The notes: generated by a model from the sequence alone, not told the origin. A stretch of DNA of 64,000 bases from Bacillus_AD sp047238185 (GCF_047238185.1 NZ_JBDFMI010000001.1:1488001-1552000); one strand, 5' to 3'. Positions 33,456-40,666 are shown, counted from the stretch's first letter. Made by a program: numbers and translations.

Positions 33456-33566
33456 TTATTCTATATTAATAAAGCGCTAGAGAGGACGATAATATGGCAA
33501 GTTGGCTAAAAGGGGATTATTAGGTTGGGAGCAGAATAAAATAACCTAATGAAGGGGTGAATTAGG

Positions 33567-33830
33567 GTGTATGAATTATATGCAGTAATTATTTTGGTAG
33601 TAGCGATATTGATTGGAATTTGGAAAAGTTTTAATAAATCTAGAGATGCTAAATATAGGGTTTGGGGAATAACGACAATGTTGATAATCGCACCTGTATT
33701 TTCCTGGTTAATAGGTATTTTATACGGGGTACACGAGGGAAGTGGATTTGCTACGATAGGAGTATTAATTATTGCGTTTCCACTTATTTTTATAATTGGC
33801 GGGGTTCTTTATTGGATAGGTGGCAAATAA
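33567..33830 (+). CDS. small membrane protein, 87 residues
   Basis: Three hydrophobic helices (YAVIILVVAILIGIW, GITTMLIIAPVFSWLIGIL, TIGVLIIAFPLIFIIGGVL) separated by a short basic loop NKSRDAKYR. The start is a GTG at 33567 behind GAAGGGG. No family is recognised. Cassette gene. Confidence 0.6.
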   Translation: MYELYAVIILVVAILIGIWKSFNKSRDAKYRVWGITTMLIIAPVFSWLIGILYGVHEGSGFATIGVLIIAFPLIFIIGGVLYWIGGK

Positions 33831-33948
33831 AATTTACTGCTTAACCGTTTATAAATCAAACATTTATAATAAAGTATCGTATTAGTTCGCTGATGTTTAC
33901 CTAAATGAAGATATTACCCTTATTGCATTTGATAGCTGATTGTGAAGT

Positions 33949-34044
33949 GTTTTATTAAACAAACAGGTGCGTTGATCCAATAAGCATTGACGCTTTTTTA
34001 TTAAGTTCTTATTGGACTATCGGGCAGGATAGCTCAATAAGTTG
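33949..34044 (+). repeat. cassette-linking repeat, copy 13 (two cores)
   Basis: Left core TTATTAAACAAACAGGTGC, hairpin GCGTTGATCC/GCATTGACGC, right core GGACTATCGGGCAGGATAG. CTTATTG before and CAATAAG after, with CTATC and GATAG inside, make the clearest inverted repeat of the set. Confidence 0.88.
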
Positions 34045-34126
34045 CATAGTATAGGTTATGCGAAATAGTGGTAAAACGAATAATCTTATAAAGGGAAACA
34101 GTTTGCTGCTACCCTTTATAAGGTCT

Positions 34127-34312
34127 TTATTCTTTATTTCCACTCTTTTTTTTAGAGTATTCAGGAATTAAAAATATCCCTATTAAAAATAAAGCATATG
34201 AAATCCATCGGACTATATCATACCATTCTGATTCTTTAAAAAAAGAAATATTAATCATTATTGTAATTGCACCTATAATTGCTAGCATTATTCCTAAAAC
34301 TTTTCTCGACAT
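34127..34312 (-). CDS. small membrane protein, 61 residues
   Basis: A leftward gene with two hydrophobic helices (SRKVLGIMLAIIGAITIMI and ISYALFLIGIFLIP) and a basic tail KKKSGNKE. The ATG at 34312 lies six bases after AAAAGGAG; the in-frame ATG six bases earlier is too close to that site. No family is recognised. Second antisense gene of the array. Confidence 0.55.
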   Translation of the reverse strand: MSRKVLGIMLAIIGAITIMINISFFKESEWYDIVRWISYALFLIGIFLIPEYSKKKSGNKE

Positions 34313-34410
34313 AATCATCTCCTTTTATGTAATATTTTAACATTTATATACAGAGTTAGTAAGTTAAAGGTTTCCATAATAACTCAAAAAGGATGTTAAG
34401 TTTGTGAAAA

Positions 34411-34498
34411 ATTATACTTAAACAAACAGGTGCATTACTTCATTAAAGGAGCTGATACGTTCAGCTTCTTTTTTTGTTATGGCACTAACGGGGCAGGT
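34411..34498 (+). repeat. cassette-linking repeat, copy 14, 5' part split by the intron
   Basis: Left core TATACTTAAACAAACAGGTG with arm ATTACTTCATTAAAG, hairpin AGCTGA/TCAGCT with T-run, right core GGCACTAACGGGGCAGGT ending at the intron 5' boundary. Confidence 0.88.
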
Positions 34499-35008
34499 GT
34501 GCGGCCGAGCCTAGGTCGTATCATATAGCGGGTGGGATTCCCGTCGAGTAAGAACTAGCCATTCGCTCGTAGCGAGTCTTGGAGGGCTAATGGTAACATT
34601 AGCCTTTAAGCGTAGACAGTTAGGTAGCGGGCCGAAAGCCAAATGGTTGAAGGGATTGAGCTCCATAAGCGTTAGTAAACCGAGAGGGCTGATGCCTTAT
34701 CTGCGTGCAGAAAGCAACATTTTATCCTTTGTTAAAGGCAAGAAGGATAAAACCTCTCTGGAGTCAGAGACCTTGGCACGCTATACATTGATATGATTCG
34801 GCAACTCGGGAGACCCTACGGGTCTTTTCTTTTTTCAGAAGAGTATGGTCTACAAGTGATAACAAGCAAGGAAACCAAATGCCGTGTAGGGAGTCGGATA
34901 GCAGCGTAGTACCAATGAAGTTGGGTAATGCTAATGGAGGGAAGGCTAGCTACCAGTTATCACCCTTACTAGGGACACATTTACTACACACAGAGGTAGG
35001 GATAATAA

Positions 35009-36337
35009 ATGGAAACAAAACTACTAAGGATAGCAGAATTAGCAAAATCTGAACCTAAAATGAAATTCACATCTCTTGTACATCTATTAAATGAGCAGTC
35101 ACTTATTCAATGTCATCATGAGTTACCTAATAAGAAGGCAACTGGCGTGAACGGCACGACTAAAGAACAATACAATGAAGAGTTGGAAGGTAACATAAAG
35201 AATTTAGTAAGTAGACTTAAAGACAAAAGTTATCGTCCAGTTCCAGTGAGACGAAAGTATATACCAAAGCTCAATTCGAGTAAGAAAAGACCTTTGGGAA
35301 TACCAGAACATGAGGATAAGATTGTACAGAAAGGCATTGCCAAAGTGCTAAATGCAATCTATGAGAATGACTTTTTAGATTGTTCATTTGGGTTTCGACC
35401 AAACAGAAACTGTCATGATGCGTTGAAAATACTCAACTTTTATATTGAAAAGAGATTAGTAAGCTATGTAGTAGATGTAGATATCAAAGGTTTCTTTGAC
35501 AATGTTGACCACAAATGGATGATGGAGTTCTTGAAACATAGAATTACTGACCCCAACCTTCTGAGAATAATCAGTAGGTTTCTCAAAGGTGGATACATGG
35601 AGGAAGGTAAGAAATACAAAACACAAAATGGTACACCGCAAGGTGGAGTAATATCTCCGATATTAGCCAATGTGTATCTCCATTATGTTCTCGACTTATG
35701 GTTTGAGAAAGTGGTTAGGAAACAATGTGAAGGACAGGCATATATAGTAAGATATGCAGATGATTTTGTTTGTTGTTTTCAACATAAAAGGGAAGCACAA
35801 CAGTTCTATCAGTCTTTAATAAAGAGATTGAAGAAATTTAACTTGGAGATAGCAGAGGATAAAACTAGGATTATTCCTTTCGGGCGGTTTGCGGATAATA
35901 ATGCAAAACGATCAGGGAATGGGAAACCAGCAACCTTTGATTTCCTTGGGTTTACCCACTATTGTGGAAGAAGTAAACAAGGGAAATTCCGCGTAAAACG
36001 GAAATCGAGCAGGAAGAAAGTCCAAGGCAAACTCAAAGAGTCTAAAGAATGGCTGAAGGCTAATAGAAATAAAGATATTCATATAATCATGGATAGATTT
36101 AAACGTTCTCTAATAGGATACTACAACTATTACTGCATAACAGACAATACTCAAACTGTTAATGGATTCAAAGAGAAAATCGAAAGCTTACTATTTAAAT
36201 GGCTAAATAGAAGGAGCCAAAGAAAATCCTTTACATGGGATAAATTTAGGCTTTTCCTTCAGAGGTTTCCACTTCCTTCTCCAAGAATTAAAGTGAATAT
36301 TTATGAATTAAGAAAAGAGATTAGCTATATTCTGTAA
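35009..36337 (+). CDS. ltrA: group II intron reverse transcriptase / maturase
   Basis: A 442-residue intron-encoded protein. Reverse transcriptase blocks are in order: KKATGVNGTTKEQY, RPLGIPEHEDKIVQ, DVDIKGFFDNVDH, QNGTPQGGVISPILAN and the catalytic YADD at residues 249-252, then FDFLGFTHYC. The C-terminal thumb / maturase X domain follows (GYYNYYCITDN, LFKWLNRRSQRKSFTWDKF). No DNA-binding zinc or HNH endonuclease domain is present, so integration would rely on other priming. The ATG has an AGAGGTAGGG site. It lies inside intron domain IV as expected. Confidence 0.93.
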   Translation: METKLLRIAELAKSEPKMKFTSLVHLLNEQSLIQCHHELPNKKATGVNGTTKEQYNEELEGNIKNLVSRLKDKSYRPVPVRRKYIPKLNSSKKRPLGIPEHEDKIVQKGIAKVLNAIYENDFLDCSFGFRPNRNCHDALKILNFYIEKRLVSYVVDVDIKGFFDNVDHKWMMEFLKHRITDPNLLRIISRFLKGGYMEEGKKYKTQNGTPQGGVISPILANVYLHYVLDLWFEKVVRKQCEGQAYIVRYADDFVCCFQHKREAQQFYQSLIKRLKKFNLEIAEDKTRIIPFGRFADNNAKRSGNGKPATFDFLGFTHYCGRSKQGKFRVKRKSSRKKVQGKLKESKEWLKANRNKDIHIIMDRFKRSLIGYYNYYCITDNTQTVNGFKEKIESLLFKWLNRRSQRKSFTWDKFRLFLQRFPLPSPRIKVNIYELRKEISYIL

Positions 36338-36351
36338 ATGATGACTAGGAG

Positions 36352-36384
36352 GAGCCGTGTGCGTTAATAGCGCAAGCACGGTTC
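36352..36384 (+). ncRNA. group II intron domain V
   Basis: GAGCCGTG at the 5' side pairs with CACGGTTC at the 3' side, with an inner TGCG/CGCA stem and the catalytic AGC triad in the first strand. It lies 15 bases after the maturase stop, the normal place. Confidence 0.85.
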
Positions 36385-36441
36385 TGTGAGGGGGGAGGAG
36401 TACAATTTACCGTAAGGTAGAAAGTCTCCCTTCTACTCGAC

Positions 36442-36459
36442 TAGCGGTAGAAGAAGGGA
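36442..36459 (+). repeat. cassette-linking repeat, copy 14, 3' part after the intron
   Basis: TAGCGGTAGAAGAAGGGA continues the core interrupted at 34498; compare TTAGTGGAAGAAGG in copy 16. Confidence 0.8.
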
Positions 36460-36523
36460 AAATAGTTGCTATAATCGAATAATTAATACAGTTTAAGTAA
36501 CATTCGTATTGGGGGTTATCTTT

Positions 36524-36961
36524 ATGTTTATAGTTAATGTAGAGGGTGCAATTTATCGTAATGAAAAATGGCTATTAATACGTCGTAGTGTAAAAGAAGA
36601 ACACGCAGGGGGCTCGCTTTCTCTTGTTGGTGGAAAGTGTGAAATAGAGGGTGATTCAAAAGATATTTTGGAAAGAACTTTGGGAAGGGAAATTCTTGAA
36701 GAAGTTGGAATTGAGGTAACGGTTTGTGGTTATGTGAATAGTTCATCATTTGTTACTGCTTCTGGAGTGAATGTGATAGACATAGTGTTTCTATGTAAGC
36801 ATAAATCAGGAAATCCTTATGCTAAAAGTATTGATGAAGTTGATGATGTTATTTGGTTGACAACTTCAGAGATTTTATCACGAACAGATTCTCCAAATTA
36901 CTTAAAAGTAAATATAGGTCTTGCGGATAAATTATTAAGAAAAACCCAGCAAATATATTAA
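36524..36961 (+). CDS. NUDIX hydrolase
   Basis: A 145-residue NUDIX family protein. The fold starts IVNVEGAIYRNEKWLLIRRS; the Nudix box is GGKCEIEGDSKD..LGREILEEVGIEV, with REILEEVGI intact and a three-residue insertion in the first half of the box. A later DIVFLCKHKSG..VDDVIWLT segment fits the family. The substrate is unknown. I use the ATG at 36524 behind GGGGG; the frame also has a TTG at 36509. Cassette gene directly after the intron-split repeat. Confidence 0.82.
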   Translation: MFIVNVEGAIYRNEKWLLIRRSVKEEHAGGSLSLVGGKCEIEGDSKDILERTLGREILEEVGIEVTVCGYVNSSSFVTASGVNVIDIVFLCKHKSGNPYAKSIDEVDDVIWLTTSEILSRTDSPNYLKVNIGLADKLLRKTQQIY

Positions 36962-36998
36962 AAACTCTTCAATTAGCAGTAGCCATTGTGAAATACAG

Positions 36999-37042
36999 TC
37001 ACTTTTGTACTAACGGGGCAGCATTCCTGTAATAATTGAACC
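36999..37042 (+). repeat. cassette-linking repeat, copy 15
   Basis: Core TGTACTAACGGGGCAGC with arm ATTCCTGTAATAA, the same arm as in the left core of copy 3, 9.3 kb away. No hairpin next to it. Confidence 0.8.
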
Positions 37043-37078
37043 GATAAATTATGCAAATATCAACTAGATTTTTGAAAA

Positions 37079-37118
37079 AATGCACTTAAACAAACGTGGC
37101 AGGTTAGTGGAAGAAGGA
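37079..37118 (+). repeat. cassette-linking repeat, copy 16 (single complete core)
   Basis: CACTTAAACAAACGTGGCAG is followed directly by GTTAGTGGAAGAAGG: left arm and right arm are contiguous, showing the core without an inserted hairpin. Confidence 0.85.
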
Positions 37119-37150
37119 AATCGAAAACAAAGGCAGAATCTATTTAAGAA

Positions 37151-37480
37151 ATGAGAATAATGAAAAAAGCATTACTGGTTATAGACGTTCAAAATGGAGT
37201 ATAGACAATCCTTCAAAGGGTCAATGTGGTGTAACTGCATTAGAAGTAAATGATATATTAGGTGGATATATACTGAAAACCAAAATGTCTGATGGATGGC
37301 ACTTTTTTAATGTACTTAATAGAACACGTTGCGACTTTACAGCTTCCCAATTTAAAGAGGATATTCTGTATATGGATATCATCAAATAGAACTGAAGCAT
37401 ATAAGGATACTAATAAAAAGCAGTATAACTATCTTAAGAAGAGTGTTTTAAGAAATTTAGAGATGATGTTGTTCTACTAA
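37151..37480 (+). pseudogene. chimeric remnant: isochorismatase start fused to a frameshifted YunG-like gene
   Basis: From the ATG at 37160 the frame reads MKKALLVIDVQNGV, the typical start of an isochorismatase-family hydrolase, and stops at once. In another frame the sequence continues WSIDNPSKGQCGVTALEVND and WHFFNVLNRTRCDFTASQF, which fits the YunG family of Bacillus, lacking its own start. That frame also breaks near 37385 and resumes SSNRTEAYKDTNKKQYNYLK to the TAA at 37480. So two unrelated genes have been joined and the second is broken. Confidence 0.65.
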
Positions 37481-37503
37481 CGGTGCAGGTTTGTTGAGTA
37501 ACT
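37470..37503 (+). repeat. cassette-linking repeat, copy 17
   Basis: Core CTACTAACGGTGCAGGTTTG with arm TTGAGTAAC, overlapping the end of the YunG remnant. Its first half pairs partly with its second half. Confidence 0.7.
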
Positions 37504-37543
37504 TAGGTTAAAGAGTTAAAAGAATACTGGAGTTGATTAAGTA

Positions 37544-38086
37544 GTGTTGAAAGATAGGTTACCAAACGTGTGGGAGACAAAGAAGCTCACAATTAAAGAC
37601 CTCACTGAAGAAGAAATTCAAACTGTTCAAAAATTATATGACCAAGGAAGTTTTATTCATCAATGGGATGGTGGTAACTTAGATAAAGAGTATGTTTATC
37701 GTTGTTTTACCGTTGGTGACTTACCGCCTAATGGAAACAAGGACCAATTTAAAATCCAAGTTATACGAACGAAAGAAACAGGACTCATTATTGGATTAAT
37801 TACTACGTATCACGGATATCCAATGCCTGAGACATTTTATATAAACTACCTGTATATTGTCAAAGAGTATCATAAACAAGGACTTGGACAAGAAGTTGTT
37901 AATGAATTGTTAAATGTATTAAAACGGACTAAATATAATGAAGTGCGGGCTAATGTTGCAATAAAAAATTGGCCAGCTCTTAGGTTTTGGACCAAACTTG
38001 GCATTAATACAATACAAGGGATTTTTGGAGACAAAGAGTACGGTGTTGATAATTACGCAGACATAAAGTTAATAAAGTATTTGTGA
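37544..38086 (+). CDS. GNAT-family N-acetyltransferase
   Basis: A 180-residue acetyltransferase. The CoA-binding segment is INYLYIVKEYHKQGLGQEVVNELL (with the Q-x-x-G-x-G-like KQGLG), followed by VRANVAIKNWPALRFWTKLG. The N-terminal part (PNVWETKKLTIKDLTEEEI) is longer than in the other two GNATs of the island. The start is a GTG at 37544 with GGAG about 11 bases away, a weak but usable site. The acceptor is unknown. Cassette gene. Confidence 0.8.
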   Translation: MLKDRLPNVWETKKLTIKDLTEEEIQTVQKLYDQGSFIHQWDGGNLDKEYVYRCFTVGDLPPNGNKDQFKIQVIRTKETGLIIGLITTYHGYPMPETFYINYLYIVKEYHKQGLGQEVVNELLNVLKRTKYNEVRANVAIKNWPALRFWTKLGINTIQGIFGDKEYGVDNYADIKLIKYL

Positions 38087-38127
38087 GTTATTTCTTATTC
38101 AATTAACGTACTTTTAATTTAATGAAT

Positions 38128-38164
38128 TTATTAAATAAGCGTAGCAGGATTGTGGAATAATCTT
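38128..38164 (+). repeat. diverged cassette repeat, copy 18
   Basis: AAATAAGCGTAGCAGGATTG with arm TGGAATAATC keeps the spacing GCAGGAT and arm of the core but has lost the GGGG. Confidence 0.45.
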
Positions 38165-38180
38165 TTAGTTTTAAAGGTAG

Positions 38181-38304
38181 TTAAAGGATTTTGAGTTACT
38201 CAACTTTAAAAGAAGCCCCGAAGTGCGCATAGATACTAAAGAATTTGAGAAGATGTTAGCGGAGGATTTTTTGAGTTTGGTAGTCAGGGAATATATATTT
38301 AAGA
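38181..38304 (+). pseudogene. DUF4440-like gene remnant
   Basis: The frame reads LKDFELLNFKRSPEVRIDTK then EFEKMLAEDF; with one more T in the run of six T at about 38266-38272 it continues FEFGSQGIYI. This is the N-terminal pattern (PEVR..LL..DF.EFGS.G) of DUF4440 / SnoaL-like proteins. There is no start codon, and the rest of the gene is missing. Confidence 0.5.
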
Positions 38305-38343
38305 TAAGACTGTATAAAAGGTGGCGGAGTAAGTGTTAGAGAG

Positions 38344-38730
38344 ATGTCACCTATTGATTTTGAGATACAATTTTTAATTAAAACAAAGGTGGAGATTCAT
38401 ATTAATATTGCAATGGTTGATGTAAATATAACAATGAACAATCATAATTTATGTGAACGGGAAATCAAAATTATTGAAGTGCTTTTTCTTAATTTATGTG
38501 CTCAAACTAATGCTCTAGTTACCAAGGGTGGTATGGCCCTTAATCCTTTAGAAATAAGTAAAAAAGATTCTATTTTCAATTACAGATTTGCTTGGCAGTC
38601 TTCTATTTCCCCCAGACAGTACGGGGAAATAGAAGAAGGAATAAAAGAGCAAATTAGTAATGCAATTAAAATGTGTGGATTACCTGAAGTTGGTATAGGT
38701 TTTAAAGAAAATGCTTATTTAAGTAAATAG
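38344..38730 (+). CDS. hypothetical protein, 128 residues
   Basis: Starts MSPIDFEIQFLIKTKVEIHI and includes MALNPLEISKKDSIFNYRFA. It is a soluble mixed alpha/beta protein without a signal peptide or membrane segment. The site before the ATG (GTGGCGGAG at about 20 bases) is not ideal, so the true start may differ. No family is recognised. Lies between two diverged repeats at the right end of the array. Confidence 0.5.
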   Translation: MSPIDFEIQFLIKTKVEIHINIAMVDVNITMNNHNLCEREIKIIEVLFLNLCAQTNALVTKGGMALNPLEISKKDSIFNYRFAWQSSISPRQYGEIEEGIKEQISNAIKMCGLPEVGIGFKENAYLSK

Positions 38731-38828
38731 CTATACGTTAATGTTCTTACAGGGATTTACTCTTTAGTTGTGTAAATCTTTTTTCTTTAATTAGGTAGAA
38801 GTATTAAGATTAATCCTTAATTCGTGAA

Positions 38829-38868
38829 GATATGTACTTAAACAAATGGTGGCTTTAGGTGAAGAAGA
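38829..38868 (+). repeat. cassette-linking repeat, copy 19, last of the array
   Basis: TGTACTTAAACAAATGGTGG with arm CTTTAGGTGAAGAAG, a left-type core in direct contact with a right-type arm, as in copy 16. Confidence 0.7.
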
Positions 38869-38998
38869 ATTAAAGAACTTTATTATCTCTGCACATTATG
38901 ATAAAAATGAGCCAGAGAGATTATGTGATTACCTAATTTGGTTCAAAATTGAATTAGCTTCGATAATGGACAAAGAAAAGAACGCCCTATGCAAATAG
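38846..38998 (+). pseudogene. short reading frame starting inside the last repeat
   Basis: The frame MVALGEEELKNFIISAHYDK continues to ..MDKEKNALCK and a TAG at 38996-38998 (50 residues). The start codon lies within the repeat core and has no RBS. Protein-like sequence resumes in another frame (DKENAKIVKDILMNNLKRLG to a TAA near 39081), so this is probably a truncated, frameshifted gene joined to the repeat. Family not recognised. Confidence 0.35.
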
Positions 38999-39120
38999 AT
39001 AAAGAAAACGCAAAAATAGTAAAAGATATTCTGATGAATAACTTAAAAAGGCTGGGACTTAACAGAATTGCTTCGATTTAATGACGAAACATCTTACATG
39101 AATAAGACCATTAATAAAAA

Positions 39121-39171
39121 AACGAACTATTGTGAAACTCTACTAAGAATTTCACAATAGTTCGTTTTTTT
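39121..39171. terminator. long bidirectional terminator at the right end of the island
   Basis: AACGAACTATTGTGAAA (39121-39137) pairs perfectly with TTTCACAATAGTTCGTT, with A residues before and T residues after. Confidence 0.85.
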
Positions 39172-39322
39172 GCTTACATCCTTTTATCCAAGGCTCTTTT
39201 TGGTGGTGTCATATGCTCATTAGACTGCTTTGTTCCTGTTAACCTGCAAGATAAGAGGCTACGTTCCTTCACAGAGGAGACCCGTTATTCGATAAGTGCC
39301 CGCCTTTATAGATGAATGCGCC

Positions 39323-40666
39323 TTACAATAAAGATGATAAATCATTGGCAGGGGAAGGGTATGCAAAAAGAATATTCTGCAAGTCGTCGCCTTTCATTCC
39401 TGCTTTTATCATGATAGCCAAATAATTGATCATAAGATCGGCTTGTTCACTGATCATAGCTGCTCCAACGAGTTCATTGGTTTTTTTATCCGTAATGATT
39501 TTTGCTTTAGCTACAGGTTCATTTGTACGCCGGTAGGAATACCAACCTGTCATATCGATTTCTTGGATGTTATATAAGTCGGGCTCCTGTTCTGCTTCAT
39601 CTGTACGTATACCGATAAGGGCTAGTTTTGGACTGGAAAAAACAGCGCTCGCCATTGCTGGATAGTTTGTTTTTGTCGTATTTCCGTTTAGTATATTTTC
39701 ACTGACAATTTGGGCCTCGTAGCTGACAACAGGTGTTAATGGCAGCCCTTCACTGTCAGCCGTATCTCCGCATGCATAAATATGTTCTGCTTTTTCGGCT
39801 TGTAAGTATTCATTCACAGGAATGCCTTTCTTATTGGCTTCAATGTCTGCCTTTTCGAGGGACAGGTTGCCAATGTTGGCTATTCTGCCGGTTGTTCCGA
39901 AAACCATACCGACATTCAGGTTAAATCCATTCTCGCCTTTAAGCAGAAAAGAAGTATTTTCTTTTTCGATACTGGTGATATTCGTATCAAAATGAAAAAT
40001 AACGCCTTGTTCCTTTAGCTGCTCAACAAGAATATGTACATGATCTTTATCGAAACCTTTCAGAGGGCTGCTGTTATGATGGATTAAATGGACCTTTGTA
40101 CCGGCTGCATTCGCGATTGCCGCAAATTCAAAGGCAATATATCCTCCGCCCACAAAAGCGATGCTGTCAGGCAATGAATTCATCGAAAGAAAGTCATCGC
40201 TGTTTTTGAAGTATTCTTTGCCTTTTATGTCCAATAAAGAAGGTTTTGCGCCAGTAGCAATCACAATTTGTTTTCCGGTGATTACCTGGTTGTTAATCAA
40301 AATATCATGGGCGGAAACAAATTTGGCTGAACCGTGAAAGGTTTCAATGCCTGCTTTTTGGTAGCTTTTCAGCCGGCTTTCAGGGACATTTTCGACAAAG
40401 CCTTCTTTAAAAGACATTAGATCCTGCCAATCGACTTCTATCGAACCTTGTATCCCTTTTCCTTCCATTCTTTTCGCCCAGTTCTTCACTTCCATTGCAC
40501 CTGCTAACACTTTTTTCGGATCGCATCCCCGTAAAACGCATGTTCCTCCCCAATCACGCTCTTCAACAAGTGCTACTTTTTTACCTGCCGAACTGCAATT
40601 GAATGCAACAGTGCTGCCTCCATTGCCGCTTCCGATGACGACTACATCAAATAATGATTCTTTCAT
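39323..40666 (-). CDS. FAD-dependent pyridine nucleotide-disulfide oxidoreductase
   Basis: A 447-residue class I flavoprotein disulfide reductase. The FAD dinucleotide fold VVVIGSGNGGSTVAF is at the N-terminus. The redox-active disulfide is in WGGTCVLRGCDPKK; the NAD(P)H fold is SIAFVGGGYIAFEFA. The second FAD motif is YACGDTADSEGLPLTP. The C-terminus YPSPANDLSSLL lacks the His-Glu pair of dihydrolipoamide and glutathione reductases, so the enzyme is one of the glutathione-reductase-like / mercuric-reductase-like proteins of unknown substrate. I use the ATG at 40666, after GTGAGGAAG. Monocistronic and leftward. Confidence 0.85.
   Translation of the reverse strand: MKESLFDVVVIGSGNGGSTVAFNCSSAGKKVALVEERDWGGTCVLRGCDPKKVLAGAMEVKNWAKRMEGKGIQGSIEVDWQDLMSFKEGFVENVPESRLKSYQKAGIETFHGSAKFVSAHDILINNQVITGKQIVIATGAKPSLLDIKGKEYFKNSDDFLSMNSLPDSIAFVGGGYIAFEFAAIANAAGTKVHLIHHNSSPLKGFDKDHVHILVEQLKEQGVIFHFDTNITSIEKENTSFLLKGENGFNLNVGMVFGTTGRIANIGNLSLEKADIEANKKGIPVNEYLQAEKAEHIYACGDTADSEGLPLTPVVSYEAQIVSENILNGNTTKTNYPAMASAVFSSPKLALIGIRTDEAEQEPDLYNIQEIDMTGWYSYRRTNEPVAKAKIITDKKTNELVGAAMISEQADLMINYLAIMIKAGMKGDDLQNILFAYPSPANDLSSLL

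Larger units (their letters stand above)
34499..36441 (+). mobile_element. group II intron with reverse transcriptase, inserted in a repeat core
   Basis: A 1943-base retroelement. It begins GTGCGGCCGAGC, matching the group II 5' consensus GUGYG, and I place the end at TCTACTCGAC, matching the terminal AY rule. A structured domain I-IV region surrounds a reverse transcriptase gene, followed by domain V (36352-36384) and a domain VI stem (GGGAG/CTCCC around TACC GTAA GGTA). Removing it joins GGGGCAGGT to TAGCGGTAGAAG, which restores a normal repeat core, as in copies 11 and 16; this supports both boundaries. The encoded protein lacks an HNH endonuclease, as in introns that target hairpins or terminators, including group IIC. 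The class is not certain. Confidence 0.88.
25761..38868 (+). other. repeat-linked gene cassette array
   Basis: About 13 kb in which small genes and remnants, nearly all rightward, alternate with copies of one repeat family. The core reads close to ACAAACGGGGCAGGWTAG, usually followed by a TNAATAAG-like arm. Many gaps have two cores, the left one beginning CACTTAAACAAAC, with a terminator-like hairpin between them. I count about twenty cores; each is listed separately. The block is more AT-rich than both flanks. The layout resembles a chromosomal integron array or a cluster of attC sites without integrase, but the core does not match the canonical attC R boxes and no recombinase gene is in the window. 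Confidence 0.75.

Noticed and set aside
34590..34796. 68-residue frame inside the intron
   Set aside because: It lies in the structured 5' region of the group II intron and has no protein-like features or RBS.
25761..38868. Canonical integron attC sites
   Set aside because: The cores do not contain the RYYYAAC and GTTRRRY boxes in proper spacing, and no integron integrase is in the window. The resemblance is in architecture only.
25761..38868. CRISPR array
   Set aside because: The repeats are irregularly spaced by hundreds of bases, the spacers contain genes, and no cas gene is present.
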